DNA of 64,000 nt, taken from positions 40,943 through 104,942 of the forward strand of contig CATNDK010000001.1 of the NCBI GenBank assembly GCA_950096585.1, written 5' to 3'. The notes beneath the pieces are model-generated. The model made no database searches and was not told where the DNA came from. It was given only the letters and a program-made list of their open reading frames with translations. Made by a program: the position numbers and the translations under genes. Shown here piece by piece: positions 10,846 through 21,827 of the stretch (position 1 is its first letter; each line of letters opens with the position of its first letter). Source of the DNA: Thalassococcus halodurans (GTDB lineage: Bacteria; Pseudomonadota; Alphaproteobacteria; Rhodobacterales; Rhodobacteraceae).

Positions 10846-13500
10846 TCCGTTCGCCAGTTCGCGAAGTTCATACAAAATTTGTAGCGCCTCGCGCGGCGTC
10901 AGATCGTCAGGCACAATTTCCTTTAGCCGCTCTTCAGCTGCAGACGTTTTGGCGGCAATGGCCTCTTGTTTTACAGTCTCGGTCACAGCAGAGAACAACG
11001 GTAGGTCGTCGATCAAACGGGCGGGAGATGTTTTTTCGCGCTCGCCTTGCTCAAGCGATTCCAGCACAGACTTGGCGCGTGAAATAACCGCTTTGGGTAG
11101 GCCGGCCAGTTGCGCCACCTGCACACCATAGGACCGGTCGGCTGCACCAGCGCGTACTTCGTGTAGGAAGATCACCTCACCTTCCCATTCTTTCACAGTC
11201 ACCGTGGCGTTGGATACGCCGGGCAGTTTGTCGGCAAGGGCTGTCATCTCGTGGTAATGCGTTGCGAACAATCCGCGCACACGGTTGACCTCGGCCAGAT
11301 GCTCTAGCGTTGCCCAAGCAATAGACAAGCCGTCATAGGTCGCTGTGCCGCGGCCGATTTCATCCAGAATGACCAAGGCACGGTCGTCTGACTGGTTCAA
11401 GATGGCGGCAGTTTCGACCATTTCCACCATGAAGGTTGAACGCCCTTTCGCCAGATCGTCCGACGCACCAACGCGGCTAAAGATTTGTCCGACAAGGCCG
11501 ATATGAGCTGCCTTGGCCGGAACATAGGCCCCCATTTGTGCCAGAATGGCGATCAGCGCGTTTTGTCGGAGGTAGGTCGACTTACCCGCCATGTTCGGAC
11601 CGGTCAGCAATTGTAGCGCTGGGCCGTTGGCATTGGGCGACAGTTCGCAGTCATTGGCGATGAATGGGGCGCCACCAGCATTTCGCAGGGCATATTCCAC
11701 AACAGGATGACGCCCCTGTTCCACGTGAAACGCGCGGCTGTCGTCGACTGTTGGTTTCACCCAGTCTTCCGATTTCGCCAGCTTGGCCATGGCCGTTGCA
11801 ACATCGAACTCGGCCAGTGCTAGGGAAAGTTGGGTCAGGATGGGTGCGTTTTCTGTTATTCGGCTCTGTAACGCCTGAAAGTGGGCCTTTTCGATCTCGA
11901 TCGCGCGTCCGCCAGCGTTCAAAATTTTTGTCTCAAGTTCTGACAATTCAACGGTCGTAAATCGGACCTGATTGGCTGTGGTTTGCCGATGGATAAAAGT
12001 TTCCGACAGCGGTGCGGACATCATCTTTTCCGCGTGGAGCGCGGTGGTTTCAATGAAATAACCCAGCACGTTGTTATGCTTGATCTTGAGCGACGTAACG
12101 CCGGCCTGTTCGGCATACTCTGACTGAAGGCGGGCAATGACGCCACGACCCTCGTCGCGCAGTGTGCGTACTTCGTCTAATTCAGGATCGTAGCCTTCGG
12201 CAATAAATCCGCCGTCACGGGCCAGCAACGGTGGCTCTGCGACAAGTGCATTATCAAGCAGATTGCACAGATCGTCATGGCCGAGCAAAGCGGCACGGGC
12301 GTTCTGTAGCAACTCGGGCAGGTCGCTACCCTCTACGAGCGCCGCGATTTCCTCGGCTTGGCCAAGCGAATTGCGCACGGCGGCAAGGTCACGGGGCCCA
12401 CCTCGATCCAGACCCAATCGCGACAGGGCGCGGTCGATGTCGGGTACTTTCTTTAAAGCCGAGATCAGCTTTTCCGAAAGGGCACTGGCTTTAACCGCCC
12501 AGGTCACGCCATCTTGTCTTTGGTGGATTGTATCCAGATCGCGCGACGGGGAAGACAGGCGGCGTTCGAGCAAACGCGCCCCGGCTGCAGTGACCGTGCG
12601 GTCAATGACGGACAGCAAAGAACCCGCGCGACCGCCTTGCATGGATTGCGTCAGTTCAAGGTTTTTGCGTGTGGCATTGTCGATCTGCAAAAGACGCGAC
12701 ACGTTTTCCTGACGCGGCGGCTGCAGCAAGGGAAGGTTTCCCTTTTGCGTAATCTCAAGGTAATCGACGACCGCGCCAAGCGCGGAAAGCTCAGCCCGAT
12801 CAAAACTGCCAAAAGCGTCGGATGAGGCGACGCCGAATACGTCGCAAAGCCGTTTTTCAGCCGAAGTAGAGTCGAATGACGCCCGACCAAGGAATGTCGG
12901 AACCACGCCGATATCATCCAGAACCGTAGCGAAACCCTCATCCATGCTTTCTGAAATCAACACCTCGGAAGGGGCCAAACGCGCAAGCTCAGATCCGACA
13001 CGGGCCTGCGGCAGTGACAGCGCATGAAAGGCCCCTGTGGAAATATCCGTGTACGCAATTGCCCAAGCGCCGCGCACATTGCTGATGGCCACAAGGTAGT
13101 TGTGGCGCCGCGCCTCTAGCAGACTTTCTTCGGTCAATGTGCCGGGCGTTACCAGACGCACCACGTCGCGTTTCACAACAGACTTGGATCCACGCTTTTT
13201 CGCCTCTGCGGGGCTTTCCATTTGTTCACAAACGGCAACGCGAAACCCCTTCCGGATCAGCGTCAGCAAATACCCTTCGGCGGCATGCACCGGAACGCCG
13301 CACATCGGGATGTCATCGCCGTTGTGCTTTCCGCGCTTTGTCAGAGCGATATCAAGCGCCTCTGCAGCGGCTGCTGCATCGTCGAAGAACAGCTCGTAAA
13401 AGTCACCCATGCGATAAAACAACAAAGCATCAGGATATTGTTGTTTTATTTCAAGATATTGCGCCATCATTGGCGTGACAGCAGTAGTGTTAGCGCTCAC
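10843..13500 (-). CDS. mutS: DNA mismatch repair protein MutS (GTG start)
   Basis: TPMMAQYLEIKQQYPDALLFYRMGDFYELFFDDA; LTGPNMAGKSTYLRQ Walker A. Confidence 0.97.
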   Translation of the reverse strand: MSANTTAVTPMMAQYLEIKQQYPDALLFYRMGDFYELFFDDAAAAAEALDIALTKRGKHNGDDIPMCGVPVHAAEGYLLTLIRKGFRVAVCEQMESPAEAKKRGSKSVVKRDVVRLVTPGTLTEESLLEARRHNYLVAISNVRGAWAIAYTDISTGAFHALSLPQARVGSELARLAPSEVLISESMDEGFATVLDDIGVVPTFLGRASFDSTSAEKRLCDVFGVASSDAFGSFDRAELSALGAVVDYLEITQKGNLPLLQPPRQENVSRLLQIDNATRKNLELTQSMQGGRAGSLLSVIDRTVTAAGARLLERRLSSPSRDLDTIHQRQDGVTWAVKASALSEKLISALKKVPDIDRALSRLGLDRGGPRDLAAVRNSLGQAEEIAALVEGSDLPELLQNARAALLGHDDLCNLLDNALVAEPPLLARDGGFIAEGYDPELDEVRTLRDEGRGVIARLQSEYAEQAGVTSLKIKHNNVLGYFIETTALHAEKMMSAPLSETFIHRQTTANQVRFTTVELSELETKILNAGGRAIEIEKAHFQALQSRITENAPILTQLSLALAEFDVATAMAKLAKSEDWVKPTVDDSRAFHVEQGRHPVVEYALRNAGGAPFIANDCELSPNANGPALQLLTGPNMAGKSTYLRQNALIAILAQMGAYVPAKAAHIGLVGQIFSRVGASDDLAKGRSTFMVEMVETAAILNQSDDRALVILDEIGRGTATYDGLSIAWATLEHLAEVNRVRGLFATHYHEMTALADKLPGVSNATVTVKEWEGEVIFLHEVRAGAADRSYGVQVAQLAGLPKAVISRAKSVLESLEQGEREKTSPARLIDDLPLFSAVTETVKQEAIAAKTSAAEERLKEIVPDDLTPREALQILYELRELANG
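11717..11732. promoter_or_regulatory. Degenerate parS-like site (14/16) in mutS
   Basis: TGTTCCACGTGAAACG. Confidence 0.4.
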
Positions 13501-13586
13501 GAGCCTTCCCCCAGAGGATTTGGCATGACATTAAGGCGGCCAAACTTCGGGTAAAACCCGAATTTCCAGCAAAAAACCAGAGTGCC

Positions 13587-15842
13587 ATGTCGAAATCAAA
13601 ACTGACCCGCGAAGAAGCGCTTAATTTCCACCTCGAGCCGACCCCCGGCAAGTGGGAGGTGCAAGCGACCGTACCCATGACAACACAGCGGGATTTGTCG
13701 CTGGCCTATTCGCCGGGTGTGGCTGTTCCGTGTGAAGAAATCGCGCAAAACCCTGAATTGGCTTATGATTATACGAACAAGGGCAACCTTGTTGCGGTCA
13801 TTTCCAACGGTACAGCGGTTCTAGGCCTTGGCAATTTGGGTGCGCTGGGCGGCAAGCCGGTGATGGAAGGCAAGTCGGTTCTGTTCAAACGCTTTGCCGA
13901 TGTGAACTCGATCGACATCGAACTCGACACCGAAGATCCGGACGAATTCTGCAAAGCGGTCAAGCTGATGGGCCCGACGTTTGGTGGAATCAACCTTGAA
14001 GACATCAAGGCGCCAGAATGCTTCATCATCGAACAGCGCCTGAAGGAAGAGATGGACATTCCTGTCTTCCACGATGACCAGCACGGCACTGCGGTTATCT
14101 GTGCGGCGGGCCTGCTGAACGCGCTGCATATCTCGGGCAAAAAGATCGAAGACGTTAAGATCGTTCTGAACGGCGCGGGCGCTGCGGGAATTGCCTGTAT
14201 CGAATTGCTGAAAAGCATGGGCGCGCGTCACGACAATTGCATCGTTTGTGACACGAAGGGCGTCATTTATCAGGGTCGCACCGAAGGCATGAACCAGTGG
14301 AAATCGGCACATGCCATCACCACTGAACTGCGTACCTTGGAAGATGCTATGAAAGGCGCGGACGTGTTTCTTGGTGTTTCGGTCAAAGGTGCCGTGACAC
14401 AGGCGATGGTCGAGGCGATGGCACCCAACCCCGTTATCTTCGCGATGGCCAACCCCGATCCGGAAATCACACCGGAAGAAGCCCATGAGGTTCGCCCCGA
14501 TGCAATCGTTGCTACGGGCCGTTCTGATTACCCGAACCAAGTAAACAACGTTCTGGGCTTCCCCTATCTGTTCCGCGGGGCGCTGGATATCCACGCGCGC
14601 GCCATCAACGACGAAATGAAGATCGCTTGTGCCCATGCATTGGCCCAACTGGCACGCGAAGACGTTCCGGATGAGGTTGCGGTTGCATACGGCAAAACCC
14701 TGAAGTTCGGTCGCGACTATATCATCCCGACACCGTTTGACCCGCGTCTGATCTATCGCATTCCGCCCGCTGTTGCGAAGGCTGGTATGGATACCGGTGC
14801 CGCGCGTCGTCCGATCATCGATATGGACGCTTACGAGCTGAACCTAAAGACGCGCCTCGATCCGACGGCCTCGATCCTGCAGGGTCTGAGCGCGCGCGCA
14901 CGAGCGGCCCAAGCCCGCATGATCTTTGCCGAAGGTGACGACCCGCGTGTTCTGCGGGCTGCTGTGTCCTACCAGCGGTCCGGTTACGGTAAATCCTTGG
15001 TTGTTGGCCGTGTCGATGACGTGAAAGCAAAGCTTGAGGCGGCTGGTCTGGGCGATGCCGTGAACGAGATCGAGGTCGTCAACGCGGCGAATACCGAGCA
15101 CCTCGATTCCTACAAAGAGCTTCTTTATTCGCGCCTTCAGCGTAAGGGCATCGACAAATCCGACGTGCACCGGATGGCAGCACGTGATCGCCACATTTTC
15201 TCGTCCCTGATGTTGGCCCACGGCCACGGCGATGCGTTGGTCACGGGCGCTACACGTAAATCCGCACATGTTATGTCGCGTATCAACCGTGTATTTGACG
15301 CGGATGCCGACACGGGTGCCGCAGGTGTAACAGCCGTGATGCACAAAGGCCGTATCGTCCTGATTTCAGACACGCTGGTCCATGAATGGCCGAACGAGGA
15401 GGATCTCGCAAACATCGCAGAGCGTGCTGCAGGCGTTGCCCGCCACCTAGGCCTTGAACCCCGTGTCGCGTTCGTATCTTTCTCGACCTTCGGGTATCCG
15501 GTGTCTGAACGCGCCGAAAAGATGCACCTTGCCCCAAGCGTGCTGGACCGTCGCGGCGTTGATTTCGAATACGAAGGCGAAATGACCGTCGACGTGGCGC
15601 TGAATTCCCGCGCGCAAGAGGCCTATCCCTTCCAGCGCCTGACAGGCCCGGCGAACATCCTTGTTGTGCCAGCGCGTCACAGCGCGTCCATCAGCGTTAA
15701 GCTGATGCAGGAAATGGCCGGCGCGACAGTGATCGGTCCGATCCTTGCTGGTGTCGGGCAGTCGATCCAGCTGTGTTCGACAGGGGCAACAGCAAATGAC
15801 ATCCTGAACATGGCCATTCTGGCGGCCTGCAAAGTCGGTTAA
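13587..15842 (+). CDS. maeB: NADP-dependent malic enzyme fused to phosphotransacetylase-like domain
   Basis: malic enzyme N-domain (AYSPGVAVPCEEI, FHDDQHGTA) plus C-terminal phosphate acetyltransferase-like region. Confidence 0.94.
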   Translation: MSKSKLTREEALNFHLEPTPGKWEVQATVPMTTQRDLSLAYSPGVAVPCEEIAQNPELAYDYTNKGNLVAVISNGTAVLGLGNLGALGGKPVMEGKSVLFKRFADVNSIDIELDTEDPDEFCKAVKLMGPTFGGINLEDIKAPECFIIEQRLKEEMDIPVFHDDQHGTAVICAAGLLNALHISGKKIEDVKIVLNGAGAAGIACIELLKSMGARHDNCIVCDTKGVIYQGRTEGMNQWKSAHAITTELRTLEDAMKGADVFLGVSVKGAVTQAMVEAMAPNPVIFAMANPDPEITPEEAHEVRPDAIVATGRSDYPNQVNNVLGFPYLFRGALDIHARAINDEMKIACAHALAQLAREDVPDEVAVAYGKTLKFGRDYIIPTPFDPRLIYRIPPAVAKAGMDTGAARRPIIDMDAYELNLKTRLDPTASILQGLSARARAAQARMIFAEGDDPRVLRAAVSYQRSGYGKSLVVGRVDDVKAKLEAAGLGDAVNEIEVVNAANTEHLDSYKELLYSRLQRKGIDKSDVHRMAARDRHIFSSLMLAHGHGDALVTGATRKSAHVMSRINRVFDADADTGAAGVTAVMHKGRIVLISDTLVHEWPNEEDLANIAERAAGVARHLGLEPRVAFVSFSTFGYPVSERAEKMHLAPSVLDRRGVDFEYEGEMTVDVALNSRAQEAYPFQRLTGPANILVVPARHSASISVKLMQEMAGATVIGPILAGVGQSIQLCSTGATANDILNMAILAACKVG

Positions 15843-15873
15843 TCGCTGGCACTGCCTGACATTGTGATGCACT

Positions 15874-15900
15874 TTGGTCCCGTAGATTTTACGGGACCAA
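15874..15900 (+). promoter_or_regulatory. Strong perfect hairpin (11-bp stem, 5-nt loop) between maeB and the PfkB-family kinase
   Basis: TTGGTCCCGTA-GATTT-TACGGGACCAA; no T-tract; 4 nt before ATG at 15905. Confidence 0.7.
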
Positions 15901-15904
15901 ATCC

Positions 15905-16786
15905 ATGACTGTCTTCAACCTCGGATCCATCAACGCCGATCTGGTGTACCGTGTGCCGCATCTTCCCGAACCCGGTGAAACGCTGGCATCGACGTCGTTC
16001 ACCCGTTTTCTGGGTGGCAAGGGTGCGAATATGTCCGTCGCGGCTGCGCGCGCAGCAGCGCGGGTGGTGCACATCGGCGCTGTTGGGCATGGTGGTGACT
16101 GGATGGTTGATCGCCTAACCGAATATGGCGTTGATACCCGTGAAATCGTCACTGTTTCAGGGGAATCCGGCCATGCGGTGATTGCAGTCGATGATCACGG
16201 TGAGAACAGCATTCTTCTCTTTCATGGTGCAAACACCTGTCTGGACCCGGAAGAGATTTCGGGCGCGTTGGCCCAGGCCACTGCGGAAGACAGCTTTCTG
16301 TTCCAGAACGAAACCAACGCACAGCGCGAAGCAGCCGAGGCCGCGTCCTTGCGCGGAATGCGCATTATCTATGCTGCAGCGCCCTTTGATGCTGACGCGG
16401 TTCAAGATGTTATGCCCCTGATCGACATGTTGGTTCTGAACGAGGTCGAGGCAGCACAATTGGAAGAGGCGACAGGCCTAAGTCCCGAAAACCTGCCAGT
16501 CAAAGATATCGTCGTGACGCTGGGCTCAAAGGGTTGTCGATGGTACGAAACCGACAAGGGCGAACAGATCGACGTGCCTGCCATTCAGGTTGACCCTGTG
16601 GATACAACGGGTGCTGGGGACACGTTCACGGGGTATCTGGTTGCCGGTTTGGACCGTGGATTTTCGATGCGGCAATCGCTTGATCTGGCAACAAAGGCCG
16701 CCGCTATCATGGTTACGCGTCAAGGCACGGCTGATGTGATACCTGACTTGAAAGACATTGAAGACGCGCGGTTCAACCGCCTGTAA
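15905..16786 (+). CDS. PfkB-family carbohydrate kinase (ribokinase-like)
   Basis: [14 protein letters not shown] and [17 protein letters not shown] signatures. Confidence 0.93.
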   Translation: MTVFNLGSINADLVYRVPHLPEPGETLASTSFTRFLGGKGANMSVAAARAAARVVHIGAVGHGGDWMVDRLTEYGVDTREIVTVSGESGHAVIAVDDHGENSILLFHGANTCLDPEEISGALAQATAEDSFLFQNETNAQREAAEAASLRGMRIIYAAAPFDADAVQDVMPLIDMLVLNEVEAAQLEEATGLSPENLPVKDIVVTLGSKGCRWYETDKGEQIDVPAIQVDPVDTTGAGDTFTGYLVAGLDRGFSMRQSLDLATKAAAIMVTRQGTADVIPDLKDIEDARFNRL

Positions 16787-17399
16787 AGGCCGCGTTTGAT
16801 CCCCAGACCTGTTTAACCCGCTGATCACGTCCGCAGGCGCTACGGTATTTTTTGTAGGCGTCAGAACGGGTGATGTACCCGAACCGTGTCAGCGTTTTTT
16901 CGGAACTCTTGTAGTAGTCCTGATGATACTTCTCGGCCTTGTAAAACGGTTTGGCGGCTAGAACGGGTGTCACGATCTGCTGTCGCAGTACCTTCATACC
17001 GTCCTTCAACGCCGCGATCGCATCGGCCTTTTCGGCATCGTTTTTGACAAATATCGCGGTGCGATAACTGTCTCCGCGATCACAAAACTGGCCTCCGGCA
17101 TCCAGCGGATCAATGGAACGCAGGAACATATCGTACAGAGTACGACGTGACACGATATCCGGATCGTAGGTGATTTTGACGGCCTCAAAATGGCCAGAGC
17201 CATCAGCGGAAACGTCCTTGTAGCTTGGGTTTGCCTTTGCTCCTCCGGTGTAGCCTGACACGACAGACGACACTCCGGTCACCTTTTCGAAATCGGCCTC
17301 AACGCACCAAAAACATCCACCCGCTACGATGATCTGGTCGGCCTGAGCGGTTGCAGCGGGGGCTAAAGCGATGAAAAGGGCGCTGATAAAGCGGAACAT
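16773..17399 (-). CDS. msrA: Peptide-methionine (S)-S-oxide reductase MsrA with signal peptide
   Basis: [21 protein letters not shown]; signal-like [20 protein letters not shown]. Confidence 0.94.
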   Translation of the reverse strand: MFRFISALFIALAPAATAQADQIIVAGGCFWCVEADFEKVTGVSSVVSGYTGGAKANPSYKDVSADGSGHFEAVKITYDPDIVSRRTLYDMFLRSIDPLDAGGQFCDRGDSYRTAIFVKNDAEKADAIAALKDGMKVLRQQIVTPVLAAKPFYKAEKYHQDYYKSSEKTLTRFGYITRSDAYKKYRSACGRDQRVKQVWGSNAAFTGG

Positions 17400-17501
17400 G
17401 TGCGGTCTCCTGTTTAGGGCCGACTTTTCTGTTCGCGGGGCATTATTGCAAATGAAAGATCGCGACTTCACGTGTTGATGAAGCGTCGTGAAGAATAGAA
17501 A

Positions 17502-17527
17502 CCCCCGTCCACCGTGATGAGCGGGGG
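17502..17527 (-). terminator. Probable terminator downstream of the polysaccharide-export gene
   Basis: CCCCCG...CGGGGG stem immediately past stop at 17537; modest U-rich tail on minus strand. Confidence 0.5.
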
Positions 17528-17536
17528 ATATTTTTA

Positions 17537-18901
17537 TTATTGAACCGCTTGCTGGGCCGTGTTGATCAGCACCGGGAAGAACTGCTGCATTGCGCGGTTC
17601 CACGATGTGATCGGTTGTTCTTCGATAAAGATGATGTCGTTCGGGCGCATTTCGAACCGTGTTGCGAGGGTCAGGTTGATCGCGTTTCCTGCATCCAAAT
17701 GCCATGCGGTCACCGCGCCGAATTCAGCGGGATTGCTGGAAGGACGCAGAACGTAGATGTCGGACGGGTCGCCCGTTGTTACGTTAAAGCCGCCTTTTTC
17801 ATAAAGCACATCGGCCAAAGTTGCCTGCTGGCCGAAGGGCAGGGCCACACGGCTTTGGTTTGAAACCTCGCCTGCCAGATAAACGTAGTCACGTTTTTCC
17901 GCGCCCAGATCGAGTCGGCTTTGGAAATTCGTACGCTGTTCGTTCAGGGCTGCACTGCGGATCGAAATCTCGGCCTGCAGTTCGTTTAGGGCATTGCTAC
18001 GCGCCTGCTGGCGCATCTGGATGACTTCGACCTGGCTATTATAGAAGGCTAGCGCCTGATCCAGGTCGTAGTTTGTGTCGACGTAAACAGCATCGCCATC
18101 CTGCAGCTTCAGTTTTTGAAGATCAGGGCGGGCAAAGAATGTTTCGAGCGGAATCTGATAAAGTGTGCCGTCGCGATAGATACGAACTGACGCAAATTCC
18201 TCATTTTTTACTTGTACGCCACCGGATGCGGTCAAAGCTTCACTCAGATCGATGGTATTCAAGGTAACGGGCAAGATTTTCGCGCTGCCAACGGCGCCGC
18301 CAACTACCACACGTTTCGAATTGAACTCGGCGACCTCAAGCGAGAAGGCAGGATCAATTCCGTTTTCTATCAGCGCTTGGAAAACACGCGCTTCAGCTTC
18401 TTCCAGCGTCAGACCAGCGACCATTACCTGACCAAGATCAGGGATCGAGATCGAGCCGTCGTCACGGACGGTATACCCTTGCCGCTTGTTTTGGGCCGTC
18501 AAAAGACCGCTGAGTTCTTCGATTGTTGTGCCGCCGGACTTGGTTGCCAGCAACAAAACATCGCTTACTCCGATACGGTAAGCTTCGACCGGTGGTGTCG
18601 GGGGAATGCGCAGCTCAAGCGGTTTGCGTGTTTCGTTGGGAACATACGGCGCGTCGGGCAATGCGCCAGCGCCACGTAGTTGACCGCCGCCTGCTTGTTG
18701 GAAAAACGCCGCTGGCAGCGCCTTGGGTGTATAAGGGGCGCGGTTGGCGACCAGAACGGTTTGTGCATCCAGATCGACAACGCGGACCTCTGCGCCTGCA
18801 GATTGGCTTTTTACGGTGGGGGAAGTGTAAGTCACACCGCAGCCCGCGGTCACAAGGCACGTGCCAAGTACGAGTGTTTTCCAAAGACGTATCATGGTCA
18901 T
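17537..18901 (-). CDS. Polysaccharide export outer-membrane lipoprotein (Wza/BexD-like, SLBB domains)
   Basis: lipobox [18 protein letters not shown] Poly_export domain; SLBB-type repeats. Confidence 0.88.
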   Translation of the reverse strand: MTMIRLWKTLVLGTCLVTAGCGVTYTSPTVKSQSAGAEVRVVDLDAQTVLVANRAPYTPKALPAAFFQQAGGGQLRGAGALPDAPYVPNETRKPLELRIPPTPPVEAYRIGVSDVLLLATKSGGTTIEELSGLLTAQNKRQGYTVRDDGSISIPDLGQVMVAGLTLEEAEARVFQALIENGIDPAFSLEVAEFNSKRVVVGGAVGSAKILPVTLNTIDLSEALTASGGVQVKNEEFASVRIYRDGTLYQIPLETFFARPDLQKLKLQDGDAVYVDTNYDLDQALAFYNSQVEVIQMRQQARSNALNELQAEISIRSAALNEQRTNFQSRLDLGAEKRDYVYLAGEVSNQSRVALPFGQQATLADVLYEKGGFNVTTGDPSDIYVLRPSSNPAEFGAVTAWHLDAGNAINLTLATRFEMRPNDIIFIEEQPITSWNRAMQQFFPVLINTAQQAVQ

Positions 18902-18921
18902 TCCTTCTAAAAGCGTGCGGC

Positions 18922-19533
18922 CTATTGCGCCTGTCGTTCGATTGTCATGTGCCCGACACCTTCGCTGATCCATTGGCGAGACCGCCAGAGCGTGCCGTTG
19001 GCCCCTTGCCAGTAGGTATTGGAAACGGAAAACCCGATCGAAGAACAAGTTTCAACAATTCTTGTCACCGGCACGGTGTTTGAGCTGATTTTAATCGTGG
19101 TGGCAGATCGGTCTGAAACCTGACATTGGAATGCCCGGAATTCAGTCTCTAACTCACCACCAAGTGTGGTTTGAAAACGTTCATAGTATGCGTCGCCGAT
19201 AGTGCCTTTAAGCGCCATCAGGCTATTCGAGACGTCGGATGACATCATGTCGTCGCCCAACCCCCGCGTTTCGACGACAAGGCCCTGATTCAGCGCAACA
19301 GACACACCCGAGGCATCGGTCCAGTTTGTGACTGCACCAAGGGTGCTATCGGCGGTCAACACCGCAGACGCGCCGCGCGATTCAAGAAAGACCCGGATCG
19401 TGGGGGTGGCTGCCTTCTGTGTGTTCAGCACAACGACCTTGTTGCTGGCTTTTGCCCGCGTCGGTAGGGTGGGAAAGCCACTGCAAGCAGACAATGACAG
19501 GGCGGCGATGACAATTGCGAAGGTAGATTTCAT
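18922..19533 (-). CDS. YjbF-family lipoprotein
   Basis: MKSTFAIVIAALSLSACSG lipobox; located between YjbH-like and Wza-like genes. Confidence 0.7.
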   Translation of the reverse strand: MKSTFAIVIAALSLSACSGFPTLPTRAKASNKVVVLNTQKAATPTIRVFLESRGASAVLTADSTLGAVTNWTDASGVSVALNQGLVVETRGLGDDMMSSDVSNSLMALKGTIGDAYYERFQTTLGGELETEFRAFQCQVSDRSATTIKISSNTVPVTRIVETCSSIGFSVSNTYWQGANGTLWRSRQWISEGVGHMTIERQAQ

Positions 19534-21635
19534 CGCCAGAATCGCCCCCATTTTTCCTGAAGATCAGGACGGTGGGTTTCCGCCACCGTTTCATACAAAC
19601 GATCCGAAACATTCAAGCGCGCGCCACCATCCCGTGTCAGCGGGCGTAGGACGGTCGAATATGTTTGCTTGGTCGGTTTTCCGGTGATCCACGACATCGG
19701 TACGCTAAGACGGATACCCTTATCAAAAGAGCCTTCGCCGAAATCTTCAAAGGGAATATCGGTCAGGGTTGCGAAGGCACCGATGCTCCAACCGTTTTCA
19801 AATGTACGGTCGACTGCCAGTGTGGCACCCCAATCGCCGGCAAGATAACGGCCGGCATCAATCTGCGTCGAAAAACCGTTGTCAAAGTCATAGTACAGGG
19901 ATGCGTGACCGGTTGTGACTTCGTATTCGCGGAATCCGAAAAGCTGATCGAATTCGCGTTGTTTCACGTGGTTCAGCTCAAACCCAAGCGCAAGATTGCT
20001 GTCGACGGGTTTCCACAAAAGCTCGCCCGAAACACCGGCATACTGGGGCTCAAGATATCCGACCGTCACACGGCCATAGACGTTGTCAGATGGCCTAAAG
20101 AAATAGGCGGCGGTCAGTTCTGGAATGGATGGATCACCTTCCTTTTCATACAGGTTGGTGTCTGACCGAACACGTTGGACAACCGAATCCGATTCACGCG
20201 TTGATTCATTCTTGTTTCCCAAAAGCGTTTTCCGGACGCGCCCCTTGAGCAAATATCCGGGTGCAGGCCGATAGGTTGCGCGTGCCTCGACCCCTAAATC
20301 GGCGCGGATAGGTGCATCCGGATCGAAAAGGCTGGTCGTGATGTAGGGCCCAAAACCCAAGTCGAGCTTGGGATAGAACTCTTCCAGCGGCTCAATGGAC
20401 GTGGATTCGGGCGCGATGTCAGCGCGGGCATAGCTTAGCCAAACGTTATCCAGATCATGCGCAAGGCTTTCCATATCTGCCCTACGTATGGTGACCCGTG
20501 TGGTGGGAACGCCGTTTACGACGGGCACAATCTTGAACGTGTCCACTGAACTCGGGATCGTTCCGGTCAGGACCCGCGCTGTGCGCCCGATTGCCTGAGG
20601 AAGGGCGCGATACGTGTCGTTCTCGATTTCAACCGTGGCCGTTGCGCCGTGAATTTCAAGCGCGTGCAGCGTGATGCCTGTCGCACTCAGGCGGCGCTTT
20701 GTAAGGAGGCGCACATTTGATCGGGCAACTTCGGTTCCCCAACCCAAAGCTACGGCTGACGCAGGCGAAATCGCCGGCGGAGTGCCCTCGAGGCCGCTGG
20801 GTGCCTTCGGTGTCTTGGGATCAACCGCTAAGGTGATCTGTGCACCGAATTGTGATCCGTAAAGATAATGCGCGCTTAGATGCACGCCGGGACGCGGCGT
20901 GTAGGTGACCCCGTAGTTCACCTGAGACTTCAGATCAAAGGCAGTCGTACTTTCCAGGGGATACCCATCGGAAGACAGTTCGACAGCAAAGCTAAGCTTG
21001 TCGTTCAGCTGGTATTCAATGCCGCCGAACAGGCCCGCATCACCTTGGAAAATCTGGTCGAATTCGACTTCACCACCCAGATTGCCATCACGCGAACCGC
21101 GGTCTTCAAAGCGCTCGTCCAGAATGCTTAGCGGGTTCTTGAAATTGTTCGCCGTGCCCAGCCGTCCCCAGCCGATTCCCGCTGTGGCACGTAGTTGGTT
21201 CGTTAGTGTTTTTGATGCGACGAGGTACTCGGATCGGTAAATGCCGGTGCCCAGAAAATCGTTCAATCCAAACGCCAGCGCTGGACGGTATTTGCCTTCG
21301 TCCATCAATCGGTAGTGGATCGAGAAACTACGGTCAAAACGGGTCGTCTCGGTGCCGTCAGAAATCGGGTACTGCGACATCCGAGAATACCGGAAACTCG
21401 CCGACAATCGGGGAGTGACCTGAAACGTAAGCGTATTTCTTGTCTGTCCCGCAAAGTGACTTGTCGAGAGCGAAAGCTCGGCATCGGCCAGGCTATGGGC
21501 TGCGGGCATTTCGATCAGGCCGGGAAACCCGTACGAGTTATACCCAGTTTTCAGCTCGGTCGCATGACTGGCTGACGCCGCGCCCATCAGGACGCCTGCA
21601 ATGCACGAAACGCGCTTCAATCGAAAGCCCCCCAT
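19530..21635 (-). CDS. YjbH-family exopolysaccharide outer-membrane protein
   Basis: signal peptide, YNSYGFPGLIEMPAAHSLADAELSLS start and repeated beta-strand-like segments typical of YjbH. Confidence 0.82.
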   Translation of the reverse strand: MGGFRLKRVSCIAGVLMGAASASHATELKTGYNSYGFPGLIEMPAAHSLADAELSLSTSHFAGQTRNTLTFQVTPRLSASFRYSRMSQYPISDGTETTRFDRSFSIHYRLMDEGKYRPALAFGLNDFLGTGIYRSEYLVASKTLTNQLRATAGIGWGRLGTANNFKNPLSILDERFEDRGSRDGNLGGEVEFDQIFQGDAGLFGGIEYQLNDKLSFAVELSSDGYPLESTTAFDLKSQVNYGVTYTPRPGVHLSAHYLYGSQFGAQITLAVDPKTPKAPSGLEGTPPAISPASAVALGWGTEVARSNVRLLTKRRLSATGITLHALEIHGATATVEIENDTYRALPQAIGRTARVLTGTIPSSVDTFKIVPVVNGVPTTRVTIRRADMESLAHDLDNVWLSYARADIAPESTSIEPLEEFYPKLDLGFGPYITTSLFDPDAPIRADLGVEARATYRPAPGYLLKGRVRKTLLGNKNESTRESDSVVQRVRSDTNLYEKEGDPSIPELTAAYFFRPSDNVYGRVTVGYLEPQYAGVSGELLWKPVDSNLALGFELNHVKQREFDQLFGFREYEVTTGHASLYYDFDNGFSTQIDAGRYLAGDWGATLAVDRTFENGWSIGAFATLTDIPFEDFGEGSFDKGIRLSVPMSWITGKPTKQTYSTVLRPLTRDGGARLNVSDRLYETVAETHRPDLQEKWGRFWR

Positions 21636-21827
21636 GGCTTATTTGGGATTCGGTTTAGGCCATTACCGAACCAGATTTGACCCTAGCGGATACCATACAA
21701 AAGCAGGATTCCAAATTGTGGTCAAACGGCAACAACAGTATGTAGGAAGGGATGTGGAAAGACCCTATTTACGGGTGTTTTCACGATAAAACACAGGTTA
21801 CCCAAAGGCGGCCGGAGCCATAAGAAT

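Noticed and set aside
19960-19975. parS-like TGTTTCACGTGGTTCA in the yjbH-like gene
   Set aside because: Three mismatches in one half-site; far from the parAB cluster.
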